Source of the DNA: Vicinamibacterales bacterium
GTDB taxonomy: Bacteria > Acidobacteriota > Vicinamibacteria > Vicinamibacterales > UBA2999
Direction: 5' to 3'
Assembly: GCA_030680175.1 (NCBI GenBank)
Contig: JAUXWO010000058.1
Location: forward strand, 1 to 50,724
Length of the DNA: 50,724 nucleotides
The notes under the pieces were generated by a model. That model was given only the letters and a program-made list of their open reading frames with translations. It had not been told where the DNA came from and did no database searches. The position numbers were made by a program, and so were the translations under genes. Below, piece by piece: positions 8,327 to 16,524 of the stretch (within the stretch, counting starts at the first letter, position 1; each line of letters begins with the position of its first letter).

Positions 8327-11300
8327 AGCGCTCCGCGATCAGCGCCCGGCGTTCGGCCCACCGCTCCATCATCTCGTACAACGTGGGCAGGACGATGAGC
8401 GTCAGCAGGGTCGAGGTGACGATGCCGCCGATCACCACGGTGGCGAGCGGGCGCTGCACCTCCGCGCCCGCGCCGTGGGAGAGGGCCATCGGGACGAAGC
8501 CGATGGCGGCGACGAGCGCCGTCATCAGAACCGGCTTCAAGCGCGCGCCTGCGCCGGCGAGCGTCGCCTCCCGCAGGCCCTGCCCCTCCTCTTCCCGTAA
8601 CGCGCGGATGGCGGCGATCATCACCACGCCGTTCAGCACCGCGATGCCGAAGAGCGCGATGAAGCCCACCGAGGCCGACAGGTTGAGCGTCAGCCCGCGC
8701 AGCCAGAGCGCGGCGATGCCGCCCACGAGGGCGAACGGCACGTTGACGAGGATCAGCACCGCCCACCGGACGCGTCCGAACGTGGCCATCAGCAGCACGA
8801 AGATGATGACGAGCGACAGCGGCACGACGAGCGCGAGCCGTTGCATCGCGCGCTGCTGGTTCTCGAACTGGCCGCCCCATTCCAGGTAGTAGCCGGGCGG
8901 CACCGGCACGGCGGCGTCGAGGCGGCGCTCCGCCTCGGCGACGAAGCTTCCCACGTCGCGGCCGCGCACGTTGGCCTGCACCACGAGCCGCCGCTCGGCG
9001 TTCTCGTGGGTGATGGCTTCGGGTGTGCTCGTCAGGACGACCTCGGCGATGCGGTCGAGCCGCACGCGCTCGCCGCCGGGCGCCGCCAGCGTGACGGCCG
9101 CGAGCGCCGCGGCATCCGCGCGGGCTTCGGGCGGCAGGCGCACGATGATCGGCACACGCCGGGCGCCGTCGATGAACTCGGTGGCCTCGATACCGCCGAT
9201 CGCCGCTTCCACGACGTCCTGCACGTCGGCGACGTTCAACCCGTAGCGCGCAATCGCCTCGCGGTCGATCCGCACCTCGATCTGCGCGGCGCCGGAGAGG
9301 ATCTCGACCTGCGCATCGGCCGCGCCCGGGACTTCGGCGATGACGCGGTGGACGGCCGCGCCCAGCCGCTCGAGCACGCGCGCGTCGGGTCCGAAGATCT
9401 TCACCGCCACGTCGGTCTTGATGCCCGAGACCACCTCGTCGAGCCGCATGGCCATCGGCTGCGTGAAGCTGAAGCTCAACCCCGGCAGTTCGCCGAGCGT
9501 CGCCGCCATCGCGTTGATGAGCGCCTCCTTCGTCCGGCCCGTGGTCCACGCGTCCGCCGGGTGCAGCCCGACGTACATGTCGCCCTGGTAGATCCCCATC
9601 GCCTCGGTGGCCAGGTCGGGCCGGCCGATCTTCGTCACGACGGACGCCACCTCGGGGAACCCGAGCAGCACCCGCTCCACGCGGCCGGCGTTGGCCACCG
9701 ATTCGTCGAGCGCCACCGACGGCACCTGCCGCATCTCGATGAGGATCGTGCCTTCATCGAGCCGGGGCATGAACTCGGTACCGAGAAACGGGACCGACGC
9801 GAGGGCGGTGCCGACGACGACGAGGGCCACGGCCAGCGTGCGCGCCCTGTGGTTCATGGCGTCGGCGAGATGCCGGACGTAGCGTGCACGCAGCCGCACG
9901 AACCAGCGCTCTTCCTTGTGCGCCCCGGTCACCGGCAGCAGGTACGACGAGACGACGGGCACGGCGGTGAGCGAGAGGATCAGCGCGCCGAGCAGGGCCG
10001 AACACACCGTGATGGCCATCGGCCGGAACATCTTCCCCTCGAGCCCTTCGAGCGCGAAGATGGGGAGGTAGACCGCGATGATGATGAGCACGCCGAACAG
10101 CACCGGCCGCGCCATCTCGACGGCGGCGCCGCGGAAGAGCGCCATGCGCAGTCCGTGACGGTGCTCGGGCGCGGCCGCGGCGATGGCCGGCGCCGCGTCG
10201 TGGCGCCGGCGGACGAAGCCCTCCATCATCACCACCGCGCCGTCCACGATCAGCCCGAAGTCGATCGCGCCGAGCGACATCAGGTTGGCCGATACGCCGA
10301 AGAGGCGCATGCCGATGAAGCCGGTCAGCATCGCGAACGGGATCACCGCCGCCACAATCAGCGCCGCCCGGACGTCGCGCAGGAAGAGGAAGAGCACCAC
10401 GACCACGAGCAGGCCGCCGTGCAGCAGGTTCGTGCGGACGGTCTCGGCGGTGCGGTCGATGACCTCGCTCTGGTCGTAGAACGGCTCGATGCGCGTACCG
10501 TCCGGCAGGCTCGCCTCGATGGCGGTGACGCGCTCCTTGACCCGCGCCACCAGGTCGTGGGCGTTCTCGCCCTTGAGCATGATGACCATGCCCGAGACGA
10601 CCTCGCCCTCGCCGTTGCGCGTGACGGCCCCGGACCGCTGCATGGCGCCGACCTCGACGCGCGCCACATCGCCCACCGTCACCGCGGCGCCGCCGCCCGC
10701 GCGCAGCACGATGCGCTCGAGATCCGCCACGCCCGTGACGAGCCCGATGCCGCGCACCGTGAGCCGCTCGCCGCGATGCTCGATGAAGCCGCCGCTGAAC
10801 GACTTGTTGTTGGCCGCGATCGCCTGCAGCACGTCGCGCAGTCCGAGGCCGTACTTCTCGAGCTGGGCCGGGTCCGCGATCACGTGGAACTGGCGCGTCA
10901 GCCCGCCCCACGAGTTCACCTCGCTCACGCCCGGCACCGATCGCAGCCGCGTCCGGATCTCCCAGTCGTGCAGGGTCTTGGTCGCCATCGCATCGCCCGT
11001 ATCGCTCGTGACGATGTACTGGTAGACCTCGCCAAAGGCGGTGGCGACCGGGCCGAGCACGGGCGCCAGGCCCGCCGGCAGCCGCTCCCGCACGTCCGAG
11101 AGCCGCTCCGTGATGAGCTGCCGTGCCAGGTAGATCGGGACGGCATCGTCGAACACCACGGTCACGATCGACAAGCCGAACTTCGAGACCGAGCGGACTT
11201 CCTGGGCGTTGGGCACGCCCATCAGCGCCGTCTCGATCGGGTACGAGATGCGCTGCTCGACTTCGGGTGCGGCCAGCCCCGCCGCCTCGGTGATGACGAC

Positions 11301-11471
11301 GACCTGGTTGTTGGTGAGATCGGGGAAGGCCTCGATCGGCAGGTCGCGCACGGCGACGATGCCCGTGACGAGCAGGGCGGCCAGCGACACCAGCACGAAC
11401 ACGCGCTGGCCGAGCGTGGCCGCGACGAACCGTTCGACGAGGCCCAGGCGAGGGGCGTGCAGCGGCTCCAC
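8325..11471 (-). CDS. czcA: CzcA-type heavy-metal RND efflux pump
   Basis: This is the inner-membrane proton/metal antiporter of a tripartite efflux complex, 1048 residues, the normal family length. The N-terminus has TM1 followed by 'IEAFPDLTNNQVVVITEAAG', typical of HME-RND pumps. The TM4 proton-relay motif reads IDFGLIVDGAVVMMEG with Asp404, Asp410 and Glu417. Their spacing equals that of the known CzcA relay (D402, D408, E415) and differs from the CusA pattern, so a divalent metal such as Zn, Co, Cd or Ni is favoured over Cu/Ag. The GTG start at 11471 shares one base with the stop of the upstream adaptor gene (TAGTG). A longer reading frame upstream overlaps the adaptor gene and is not used. 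The substrate is an inference from motif class. Confidence 0.95.
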   Translation of the reverse strand: MEPLHAPRLGLVERFVAATLGQRVFVLVSLAALLVTGIVAVRDLPIEAFPDLTNNQVVVITEAAGLAAPEVEQRISYPIETALMGVPNAQEVRSVSKFGLSIVTVVFDDAVPIYLARQLITERLSDVRERLPAGLAPVLGPVATAFGEVYQYIVTSDTGDAMATKTLHDWEIRTRLRSVPGVSEVNSWGGLTRQFHVIADPAQLEKYGLGLRDVLQAIAANNKSFSGGFIEHRGERLTVRGIGLVTGVADLERIVLRAGGGAAVTVGDVARVEVGAMQRSGAVTRNGEGEVVSGMVIMLKGENAHDLVARVKERVTAIEASLPDGTRIEPFYDQSEVIDRTAETVRTNLLHGGLLVVVVLFLFLRDVRAALIVAAVIPFAMLTGFIGMRLFGVSANLMSLGAIDFGLIVDGAVVMMEGFVRRRHDAAPAIAAAAPEHRHGLRMALFRGAAVEMARPVLFGVLIIIAVYLPIFALEGLEGKMFRPMAITVCSALLGALILSLTAVPVVSSYLLPVTGAHKEERWFVRLRARYVRHLADAMNHRARTLAVALVVVGTALASVPFLGTEFMPRLDEGTILIEMRQVPSVALDESVANAGRVERVLLGFPEVASVVTKIGRPDLATEAMGIYQGDMYVGLHPADAWTTGRTKEALINAMAATLGELPGLSFSFTQPMAMRLDEVVSGIKTDVAVKIFGPDARVLERLGAAVHRVIAEVPGAADAQVEILSGAAQIEVRIDREAIARYGLNVADVQDVVEAAIGGIEATEFIDGARRVPIIVRLPPEARADAAALAAVTLAAPGGERVRLDRIAEVVLTSTPEAITHENAERRLVVQANVRGRDVGSFVAEAERRLDAAVPVPPGYYLEWGGQFENQQRAMQRLALVVPLSLVIIFVLLMATFGRVRWAVLILVNVPFALVGGIAALWLRGLTLNLSASVGFIALFGIAVLNGVVMIAAIRALREEEGQGLREATLAGAGARLKPVLMTALVAAIGFVPMALSHGAGAEVQRPLATVVIGGIVTSTLLTLIVLPTLYEMMERWAERRALIAER

Positions 11472-12685
11472 TAATGGTCCTCGTCGCCGGGGCCGAGGAG
11501 CTCGGACTTCAGCAGGAAGGCGCCGGCCGACACGACCTCGTCGCCCTCGGCCACGCCGTCGATCACCTCGACCCACCCGTCGGCGTCGCGGCCGGCGTGA
11601 ATCGCCTGCCGGTGGAAGCGGCCATCCGCGCGCCGGACGAACACCACCGTCTCGCCCTCCATCTGCTGCACGGCACGCGACGGGACGACGAGCACGGCGC
11701 GCGGCGCCGTGTCGCCGAGCGCCACCGTGGCGAACATGTCGATCTTCAGGCGCCGATCCGGGTTCGGCACCGTGACCCGCACGGTGACCCGCCGCGTGGC
11801 AGGGTCGACGGTGTCGCCGACCGCGTCGATGGTGCCGTCGAACGTCTCATCCGGGTACGCACTGACGCTGACGCGCGCGGGGCCGCCGCGGGCGAGCCGC
11901 CCCGCATGGCGTTCGTCCACCTGGGCGATCACCCACACCGCGGCGAGGTCGCTCACGACGAAGAGCGGCGTGCCCGTCGTCACCGCCGCGCCTGGCGAGA
12001 CGAGCCGGTCGACGACGGTGCCGCCGATCGCGGTCGTGACGGGCACGGCGTCCTGCGCACGGGGATCGGCGTCCTCGCCGGGCGTGATGCCGTAGTGCTC
12101 GAGTTCCTGGCCGGCGCGTGTGACCTCGGCGCGGGCGATGACCAGGGCCTCCTCGGCGGCCACGCGGTCGGTGACCGCGCGCTCCACATCCTGCGGCGCC
12201 AGCGCCTTCTCGGCGAGGAGCCGCGTCGCGCGCGCCTCCGCATCGCGTGCGAATCCGAGCGCGTGTTCCCGGCGCCGGCGCTCGGCGAGCGCCGTGAACC
12301 ACGCCGCCCAGGCGTCGTGCACCACGTGGCTGTGGATCGAGGCCAGCACCGCGCCGCGCGACACCGCGTCGCCGGGCTGCACGCGGACGCCCGCCACGAT
12401 GCCCTCGAGGATGGCGCCCGGCCTGGCGGTCCGCCGCTCGTCGAGGGCGACGATGCCGGTGGCCTGCACCGGGTCGCGGCGGTCCATCATGCGGACTGCG
12501 GTCAGCTCGATGCCGGCGGCCGCGATGGCGTCATCGGTGAGCGCCACCGAGGAGGCCGGCGTCGCGGCCTCGGGCTCCGCGTCCGGCGCGGACGCCCGGC
12601 CACACCCGGCGGCCAGGGCCGTGATGGCGACGAGCATCGCCGCCGATCGAAGAATCGCATCCACCGTCATCATCGTCCTCGTCAT
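11471..12685 (-). CDS. czcB: CzcB-type periplasmic adaptor (membrane fusion) lipoprotein
   Basis: This 404-residue adaptor links the RND pump to the outer-membrane channel. The N-terminus has a lipoprotein-like signal ending 'ALAAGC' (Cys28). It is followed by a barrel-sandwich half (GAILEGIVAGVRVQPGDAVSRGAVL), an alpha-helical hairpin rich in Ala, Arg and Glu, the second lipoyl half (GGTVVDRLVSPGAAVTTGTPL), a beta-barrel (VSAYPDETFDGTIDAVGDTVD) and the membrane-proximal domain (VPSRAVQQMEGETVVFV). There is no His-rich metal-binding extension. The ATG at 12685 overlaps the TGA of the channel gene (ATGA); an ATG pair slightly downstream is a weaker alternative. Confidence 0.93.
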   Translation of the reverse strand: MTRTMMTVDAILRSAAMLVAITALAAGCGRASAPDAEPEAATPASSVALTDDAIAAAGIELTAVRMMDRRDPVQATGIVALDERRTARPGAILEGIVAGVRVQPGDAVSRGAVLASIHSHVVHDAWAAWFTALAERRRREHALGFARDAEARATRLLAEKALAPQDVERAVTDRVAAEEALVIARAEVTRAGQELEHYGITPGEDADPRAQDAVPVTTAIGGTVVDRLVSPGAAVTTGTPLFVVSDLAAVWVIAQVDERHAGRLARGGPARVSVSAYPDETFDGTIDAVGDTVDPATRRVTVRVTVPNPDRRLKIDMFATVALGDTAPRAVLVVPSRAVQQMEGETVVFVRRADGRFHRQAIHAGRDADGWVEVIDGVAEGDEVVSAGAFLLKSELLGPGDEDH

Positions 12686-13929
12686 GGCAGCAGGTCCTCG
12701 CCGAGCGCGCGCCGAAGGTCGACGGCTGCGAGCACCGCGTCGTGCCAGAGGTCGAGCGCCACGAGCTCCACCTCGGCGTAGGTGCGTTCCGCGTCCACGA
12801 GACGCAGGAGATTGCCCGTGCCCTCCCGGAACGCCGCGCGCCCGGCGTCGCGCGCGAGACGCGCGGGGGCGACCAGCCGGGTCCGGATGGTCCGGGCCTC
12901 GGACGCCAGGCGATCGGCGGCGAGCCGCGTGGCGGCGATCTCGGCGGTGGCCAGGCGTTCGGCGAAGGCGAGGTCGAGCGCGGCGGCGCGCGCCAGGCCG
13001 TCGCTCACGGCGATGGCGGCGCGGTTGCGGTCGAAGAGGGGCAGGGGCATCGTGAGGGCGACGACGCCCGTCTCGTACCCGGAGGTGCGCTTCACGCCGC
13101 CGCTCAGGTGCAGATCGGGGATGGCCCGGGCGCGCTCCAGGCGGACCGCCTGGTCGGCGGCGGCCACCCGCGCGCGCGCGGCCTGGATGTCGGGCCGGTG
13201 ATCGAGCACGTGCGGGGCCACGGCCTCCGCGGGCGGCGCGGGCGCCGGGGGGGCCACGAGCGCCTCGAGCGAGGCGGGCGCGTCGGGGCCCAGCCAGGCG
13301 GAGAGATCGGCCAGGGCGCGCAGGCCGCGCAGTTCCGCCGTCATGCGGTCGAGGTCGATGCGGGTGTGCTCGACCTCCAGCGTGCGCAGGTCGGCCTCGG
13401 GCACCGTGCCGGCGTCCACGCGCCGGGCCAGGATGCGGACGAGCTCCGCCACCTCCTGCGCCTGGCCGGCGAGGGCACGCGCCTGATCGCGCGCGGTGAC
13501 GGCCTCCACGAAGCGGCGGATCACGGCGAGGTCGGCGCTGGCGCCCACGCCCGTCTCGGCGGCGCGTGCCTCGTCGGCCGCCCGATCCGCCAGGCCGCGC
13601 CGCGCCGCCCGCTTGCCCCCCAGTTCGAGCGGCTGGGTCAGGACGACGAACGCGTCCGCGGGCAGTCCGCCCGGCGCGCCGGATCCCCAGTTCTCGGACC
13701 GCAGCTCGACCGAGGGATTTGGCCAGCGTCCCGCCGTGGACGCCGCCTGCAGGGCGCCGTCGGTGCGGGCCGCCGCCGCCGCCCTGGCCCCGGAGTGCGC
13801 CCGCGCCGCCTCGACGGCCTGCGCAAGGGTGAGGGACGAAGGCGGGGAGACAGGGACGGATTGCGCCTCGGCCTGGCCGGCGACGAGGCACAACGCGATC
13901 AGCAGGCCCCAGGGGAGGTGGAGGTTCAC
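12682..13929 (-). CDS. czcC: CzcC/TolC-type outer-membrane efflux channel
   Basis: This is a 415-residue outer-membrane factor, first gene of the efflux operon. A signal peptide (LLIALCLVAGQAEAQ) precedes two TolC-like repeats of long amphipathic helices. Typical sequence marks are 'LTLAQAVEAAR', 'WPNPSVELRSENWG', 'LTQPLELGGKR' and, in the second half, 'HRPDIQAARARVAAADQAV' and 'MPLPLFDRN'. The GTG at 13929 is chosen because a TAGGG ribosome-binding sequence lies eight bases upstream; an in-frame GTG at 13938 is possible. The upstream 110 bases contain the likely operator for the operon's own OmpR-type regulator. It overlaps the adaptor gene by four bases. Confidence 0.93.
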   Translation of the reverse strand: MNLHLPWGLLIALCLVAGQAEAQSVPVSPPSSLTLAQAVEAARAHSGARAAAAARTDGALQAASTAGRWPNPSVELRSENWGSGAPGGLPADAFVVLTQPLELGGKRAARRGLADRAADEARAAETGVGASADLAVIRRFVEAVTARDQARALAGQAQEVAELVRILARRVDAGTVPEADLRTLEVEHTRIDLDRMTAELRGLRALADLSAWLGPDAPASLEALVAPPAPAPPAEAVAPHVLDHRPDIQAARARVAAADQAVRLERARAIPDLHLSGGVKRTSGYETGVVALTMPLPLFDRNRAAIAVSDGLARAAALDLAFAERLATAEIAATRLAADRLASEARTIRTRLVAPARLARDAGRAAFREGTGNLLRLVDAERTYAEVELVALDLWHDAVLAAVDLRRALGEDLLP

Positions 13930-13952
13930 GACAGGCACCCTATCAGACGCGC

Positions 13953-13969
13953 ATGAGACCTTGATGAGA
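13953..13969. promoter_or_regulatory. putative OmpR-family operator (ATGAGA direct repeat, 11-bp period)
   Basis: Two exact ATGAGA hexamers start at 13953 and 13964, eleven bases apart, one helical turn. OmpR/PhoB winged-helix regulators bind such direct repeats as head-to-tail dimers. The site is 25 bases upstream of the czcC-like start, between the divergent efflux operon and the permease gene at 14044. Binding by the regulator at 7581-8261 is an inference. Confidence 0.45.
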
Positions 13970-14043
13970 TTCGGGGGGGCGGTGCTGGTGACAGCGAGGC
14001 GCGGCGGACAACGCCCGGGGCGTCCCGCTCGTCTAAGGTTCAC

Positions 14044-16494
14044 ATGACGTCCCTGCTGCAGGACCTGCGCCACGCCCTTCGCAACCTTCGCCGGACCCCC
14101 GGCTTCGCCGCGGTCACCGTCCTCACCCTGGCGCTCGGGATCGGCGCCAACAGCGCCATCTTCTCGGTGGTCAACGGCGTGATCCTGCGGCCCCTGGGCT
14201 ACCCGCAGCCCGATCAGCTGATGTTCCTGACCAGCCGGTTCCCGGCGATGGGCTTCGACCAGTTCTGGGTATCGCCGCCCGAGTACTTCGAGTTCCGGGA
14301 GATCAACGCCTCGTTTGCCGCCGTGGGCGCCTTCACGACCTCGGAGGTCAACGTCGCGGCGGCGGACCGCCCGCGGCGGGTCACCGCCGGCGTGGTGGAT
14401 GCCCCGCTGCTCGAGGCGCTCGGGGTCGCGCCGCGCCAGGGCCGGTGGTTCACGGCGGAGGAGACGATCGCGCAGGGTCCCGCCGTCGCGATGCTCTCGA
14501 GCGAACTCTGGCAGTCCGCCTTCGGGGGGCGTGCCGACATCGTGGGGCAGACCATCGAGGTGAGCGGCCTCCGGCGCGAGGTCGTCGGCATCATGCCGCC
14601 CGCCTTCGACGTGATGGACAACAAGGTGGACCTCTGGCTGCCCCTCCAGCTCGATCCGGCCAACCGGCAGAACCGTGGCAACCACTTCCTGTACCTCGTC
14701 GGCCGCCTGAAGGACGGGATCACGCCGGCGCAGGCGGACGGCGAACTGCAGGCGCTGCTCGCCACCTGGGGCGAGCGCACGGGCGCGACGACGCATGTGC
14801 CGAGCCCGGACGGCCACGCGCTGCAGATGGAGCCGGTGCAGGCCGAGATCGTCGGATCGGCCACGCGCGCGATCTGGGTGCTGCAGGCGGCCGTGGCGTT
14901 CGTGCTGCTCATCGCGTGCGCGAACCTCGCCAACCTGCTGCTCGCGCGCGCCGAGACACGGCACAAGGAGTTCGCGCTCCGCCTCGCGCTCGGCGCGGGC
15001 CGCTGGCGGCTGCTGCGTCAGTTCATGACGGAGGGGCTCCTGCTCTCGGTCAGCGGCGGCGTCCTAGGCCTCGTCCTCGCCGGGGCCGGGGTGCGGGCGC
15101 TCGTCGCCACCTACCCCGACAGCCTGCCGCGCGCGACGGAGGTCACGCTCGATCCCACCGTGCTCGGCTTCACGCTGCTGATCTCGATCGTCACCGGCGC
15201 GGTCTTCGGGCTGGCGCCGCTGCTGCACGCCTCATCCGAGACGCTCGTCACCTCACTCAAGGAGGGGGGCGCCAAGGGGGCCACGAGCGGCGCGCGCCAT
15301 CACGTCCGTCGCGGGCTCGTCGTCGTCGAGGTCGCGCTCGCCGTGATGCTCGTCGCCGGCGCGGGGCTGATGCTGCGGACGGTCGTGAACCTGATGCAGG
15401 TGGACTCGGGCTTCGACCGGGGGCGGCTCGCCACGTTCGCACTCGATCTGCCGCAGACACCGTATCCCGAGCCCGCCTCCGTCGTGCAGTTCTACGAGCG
15501 GCTGATGGCGCGCCTCGAGCAGGTGCCGGGCGTGACCGGGCTCGCCGGGATGAGCGGCCTGCCGCCGAATCGCCGGCTCGACGCGAACGACACCACGATC
15601 GAGGGCTACGTGATGCCGGGGCCGGACGGCCCGTTCGAGAACGTGGACTACTACCAGTTCGCCACCTGGCAGTACTTCGACACGATGGGGATTCCGCTCG
15701 TCAACGGACGCGGGTTCACGCGGACCGACATCACGAGCGGCCCCGTGGTCGTCATCAACGAGACGATGGCGCGGACCTTTTACGGCGACCAGAATCCGGT
15801 GGGCCGCCGCGTGCGGCCGTGCTGCGGCGACCGCTTCCCCTGGTTCACCATCATCGGCGTGGCCAGGGACGTGAAGCAGGGCGGCGTCGATCAGGAGACG
15901 GGCACCGAGCTGTATTTCATGGCGGAGCAGGCGGCGGCGGCCGGGTTCCCCACCCGCAACATGAACGTCGTGGTGCGTAGCACGCTGCCGGCGTCCGCGC
16001 TGGCGGGGCCTGTCGAGGCGGCCGTCGGCGGGGAAGATGCGACGCTGCCGGTCATCCGGCTGCGCGCGATGGACGAGGTGTTCGCGGAGGCGGTGAGCCG
16101 TCCGCGGCTCCTGGCGCACCTGCTCGGCGCGTTCGCCGGGCTCGCGCTGCTGCTGGCGGCGATCGGCACCTACGGCATCCTGTCCTACATGGTCACCGAG
16201 CGCCGCCGCGAGATCGGCATCCGCATGGCGCTCGGCGCGGCGCGATCGACGGTGCTGCAGCAGGTGATGGGACAGGGCCTGTGGCTGACGGCCGCCGGAC
16301 TGGCGGCGGGCATCGCCGGTGCGCTCGCGCTGAACCGCGTGCTGGCCTCGCTCCTGTTCGAGGTGCAGCCCACCGATCCGGCGACGTTCGCCGGCGTGGC
16401 GCTGACCATCACCGTCGTGGCGCTCATCGCGTGCTTCCTGCCGGCCCACCGCGCCACGCGGGTGGACCCGATGCTGGTGCTCAGGGACGAGTAG
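14044..16494 (+). CDS. ATPase-less MacB/FtsX-type permease (acidobacterial orphan permease family)
   Basis: The protein has 816 residues. The N-terminus is 'LLQDLRHALRNLRRTPGFAAVTVLTLALGIGANSAIFSVVNGVILRPL', the standard opening of duplicated orphan permeases. A periplasmic MacB-core domain follows, then FtsX helices near residues 280-420 (FVLLIACANLANLLLARAETRHKE...LRLALGAGR). After a second periplasmic domain, the FtsX module repeats (GILSYMVTERRREIGIRMALGA) and the protein ends 'ATRVDPMLVLRDE'. No ATPase gene is adjacent. The start follows AAGGT at a short distance. The family is abundant in Acidobacteriota, its substrate is unknown, and a role in efflux or lipoprotein handling is only by analogy with MacB. 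Confidence 0.92.
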   Translation: MTSLLQDLRHALRNLRRTPGFAAVTVLTLALGIGANSAIFSVVNGVILRPLGYPQPDQLMFLTSRFPAMGFDQFWVSPPEYFEFREINASFAAVGAFTTSEVNVAAADRPRRVTAGVVDAPLLEALGVAPRQGRWFTAEETIAQGPAVAMLSSELWQSAFGGRADIVGQTIEVSGLRREVVGIMPPAFDVMDNKVDLWLPLQLDPANRQNRGNHFLYLVGRLKDGITPAQADGELQALLATWGERTGATTHVPSPDGHALQMEPVQAEIVGSATRAIWVLQAAVAFVLLIACANLANLLLARAETRHKEFALRLALGAGRWRLLRQFMTEGLLLSVSGGVLGLVLAGAGVRALVATYPDSLPRATEVTLDPTVLGFTLLISIVTGAVFGLAPLLHASSETLVTSLKEGGAKGATSGARHHVRRGLVVVEVALAVMLVAGAGLMLRTVVNLMQVDSGFDRGRLATFALDLPQTPYPEPASVVQFYERLMARLEQVPGVTGLAGMSGLPPNRRLDANDTTIEGYVMPGPDGPFENVDYYQFATWQYFDTMGIPLVNGRGFTRTDITSGPVVVINETMARTFYGDQNPVGRRVRPCCGDRFPWFTIIGVARDVKQGGVDQETGTELYFMAEQAAAAGFPTRNMNVVVRSTLPASALAGPVEAAVGGEDATLPVIRLRAMDEVFAEAVSRPRLLAHLLGAFAGLALLLAAIGTYGILSYMVTERRREIGIRMALGAARSTVLQQVMGQGLWLTAAGLAAGIAGALALNRVLASLLFEVQPTDPATFAGVALTITVVALIACFLPAHRATRVDPMLVLRDE

Positions 16495-16524
16495 GCGCGC
16501 CGCACACCGCGCGCGGGGCCTCGC

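Noticed and set aside
8841-11474. 877-codon plus-strand open frame inside the RND pump gene
   Set aside because: His/Arg/Asp-rich antisense of a full-length CzcA with all motifs.
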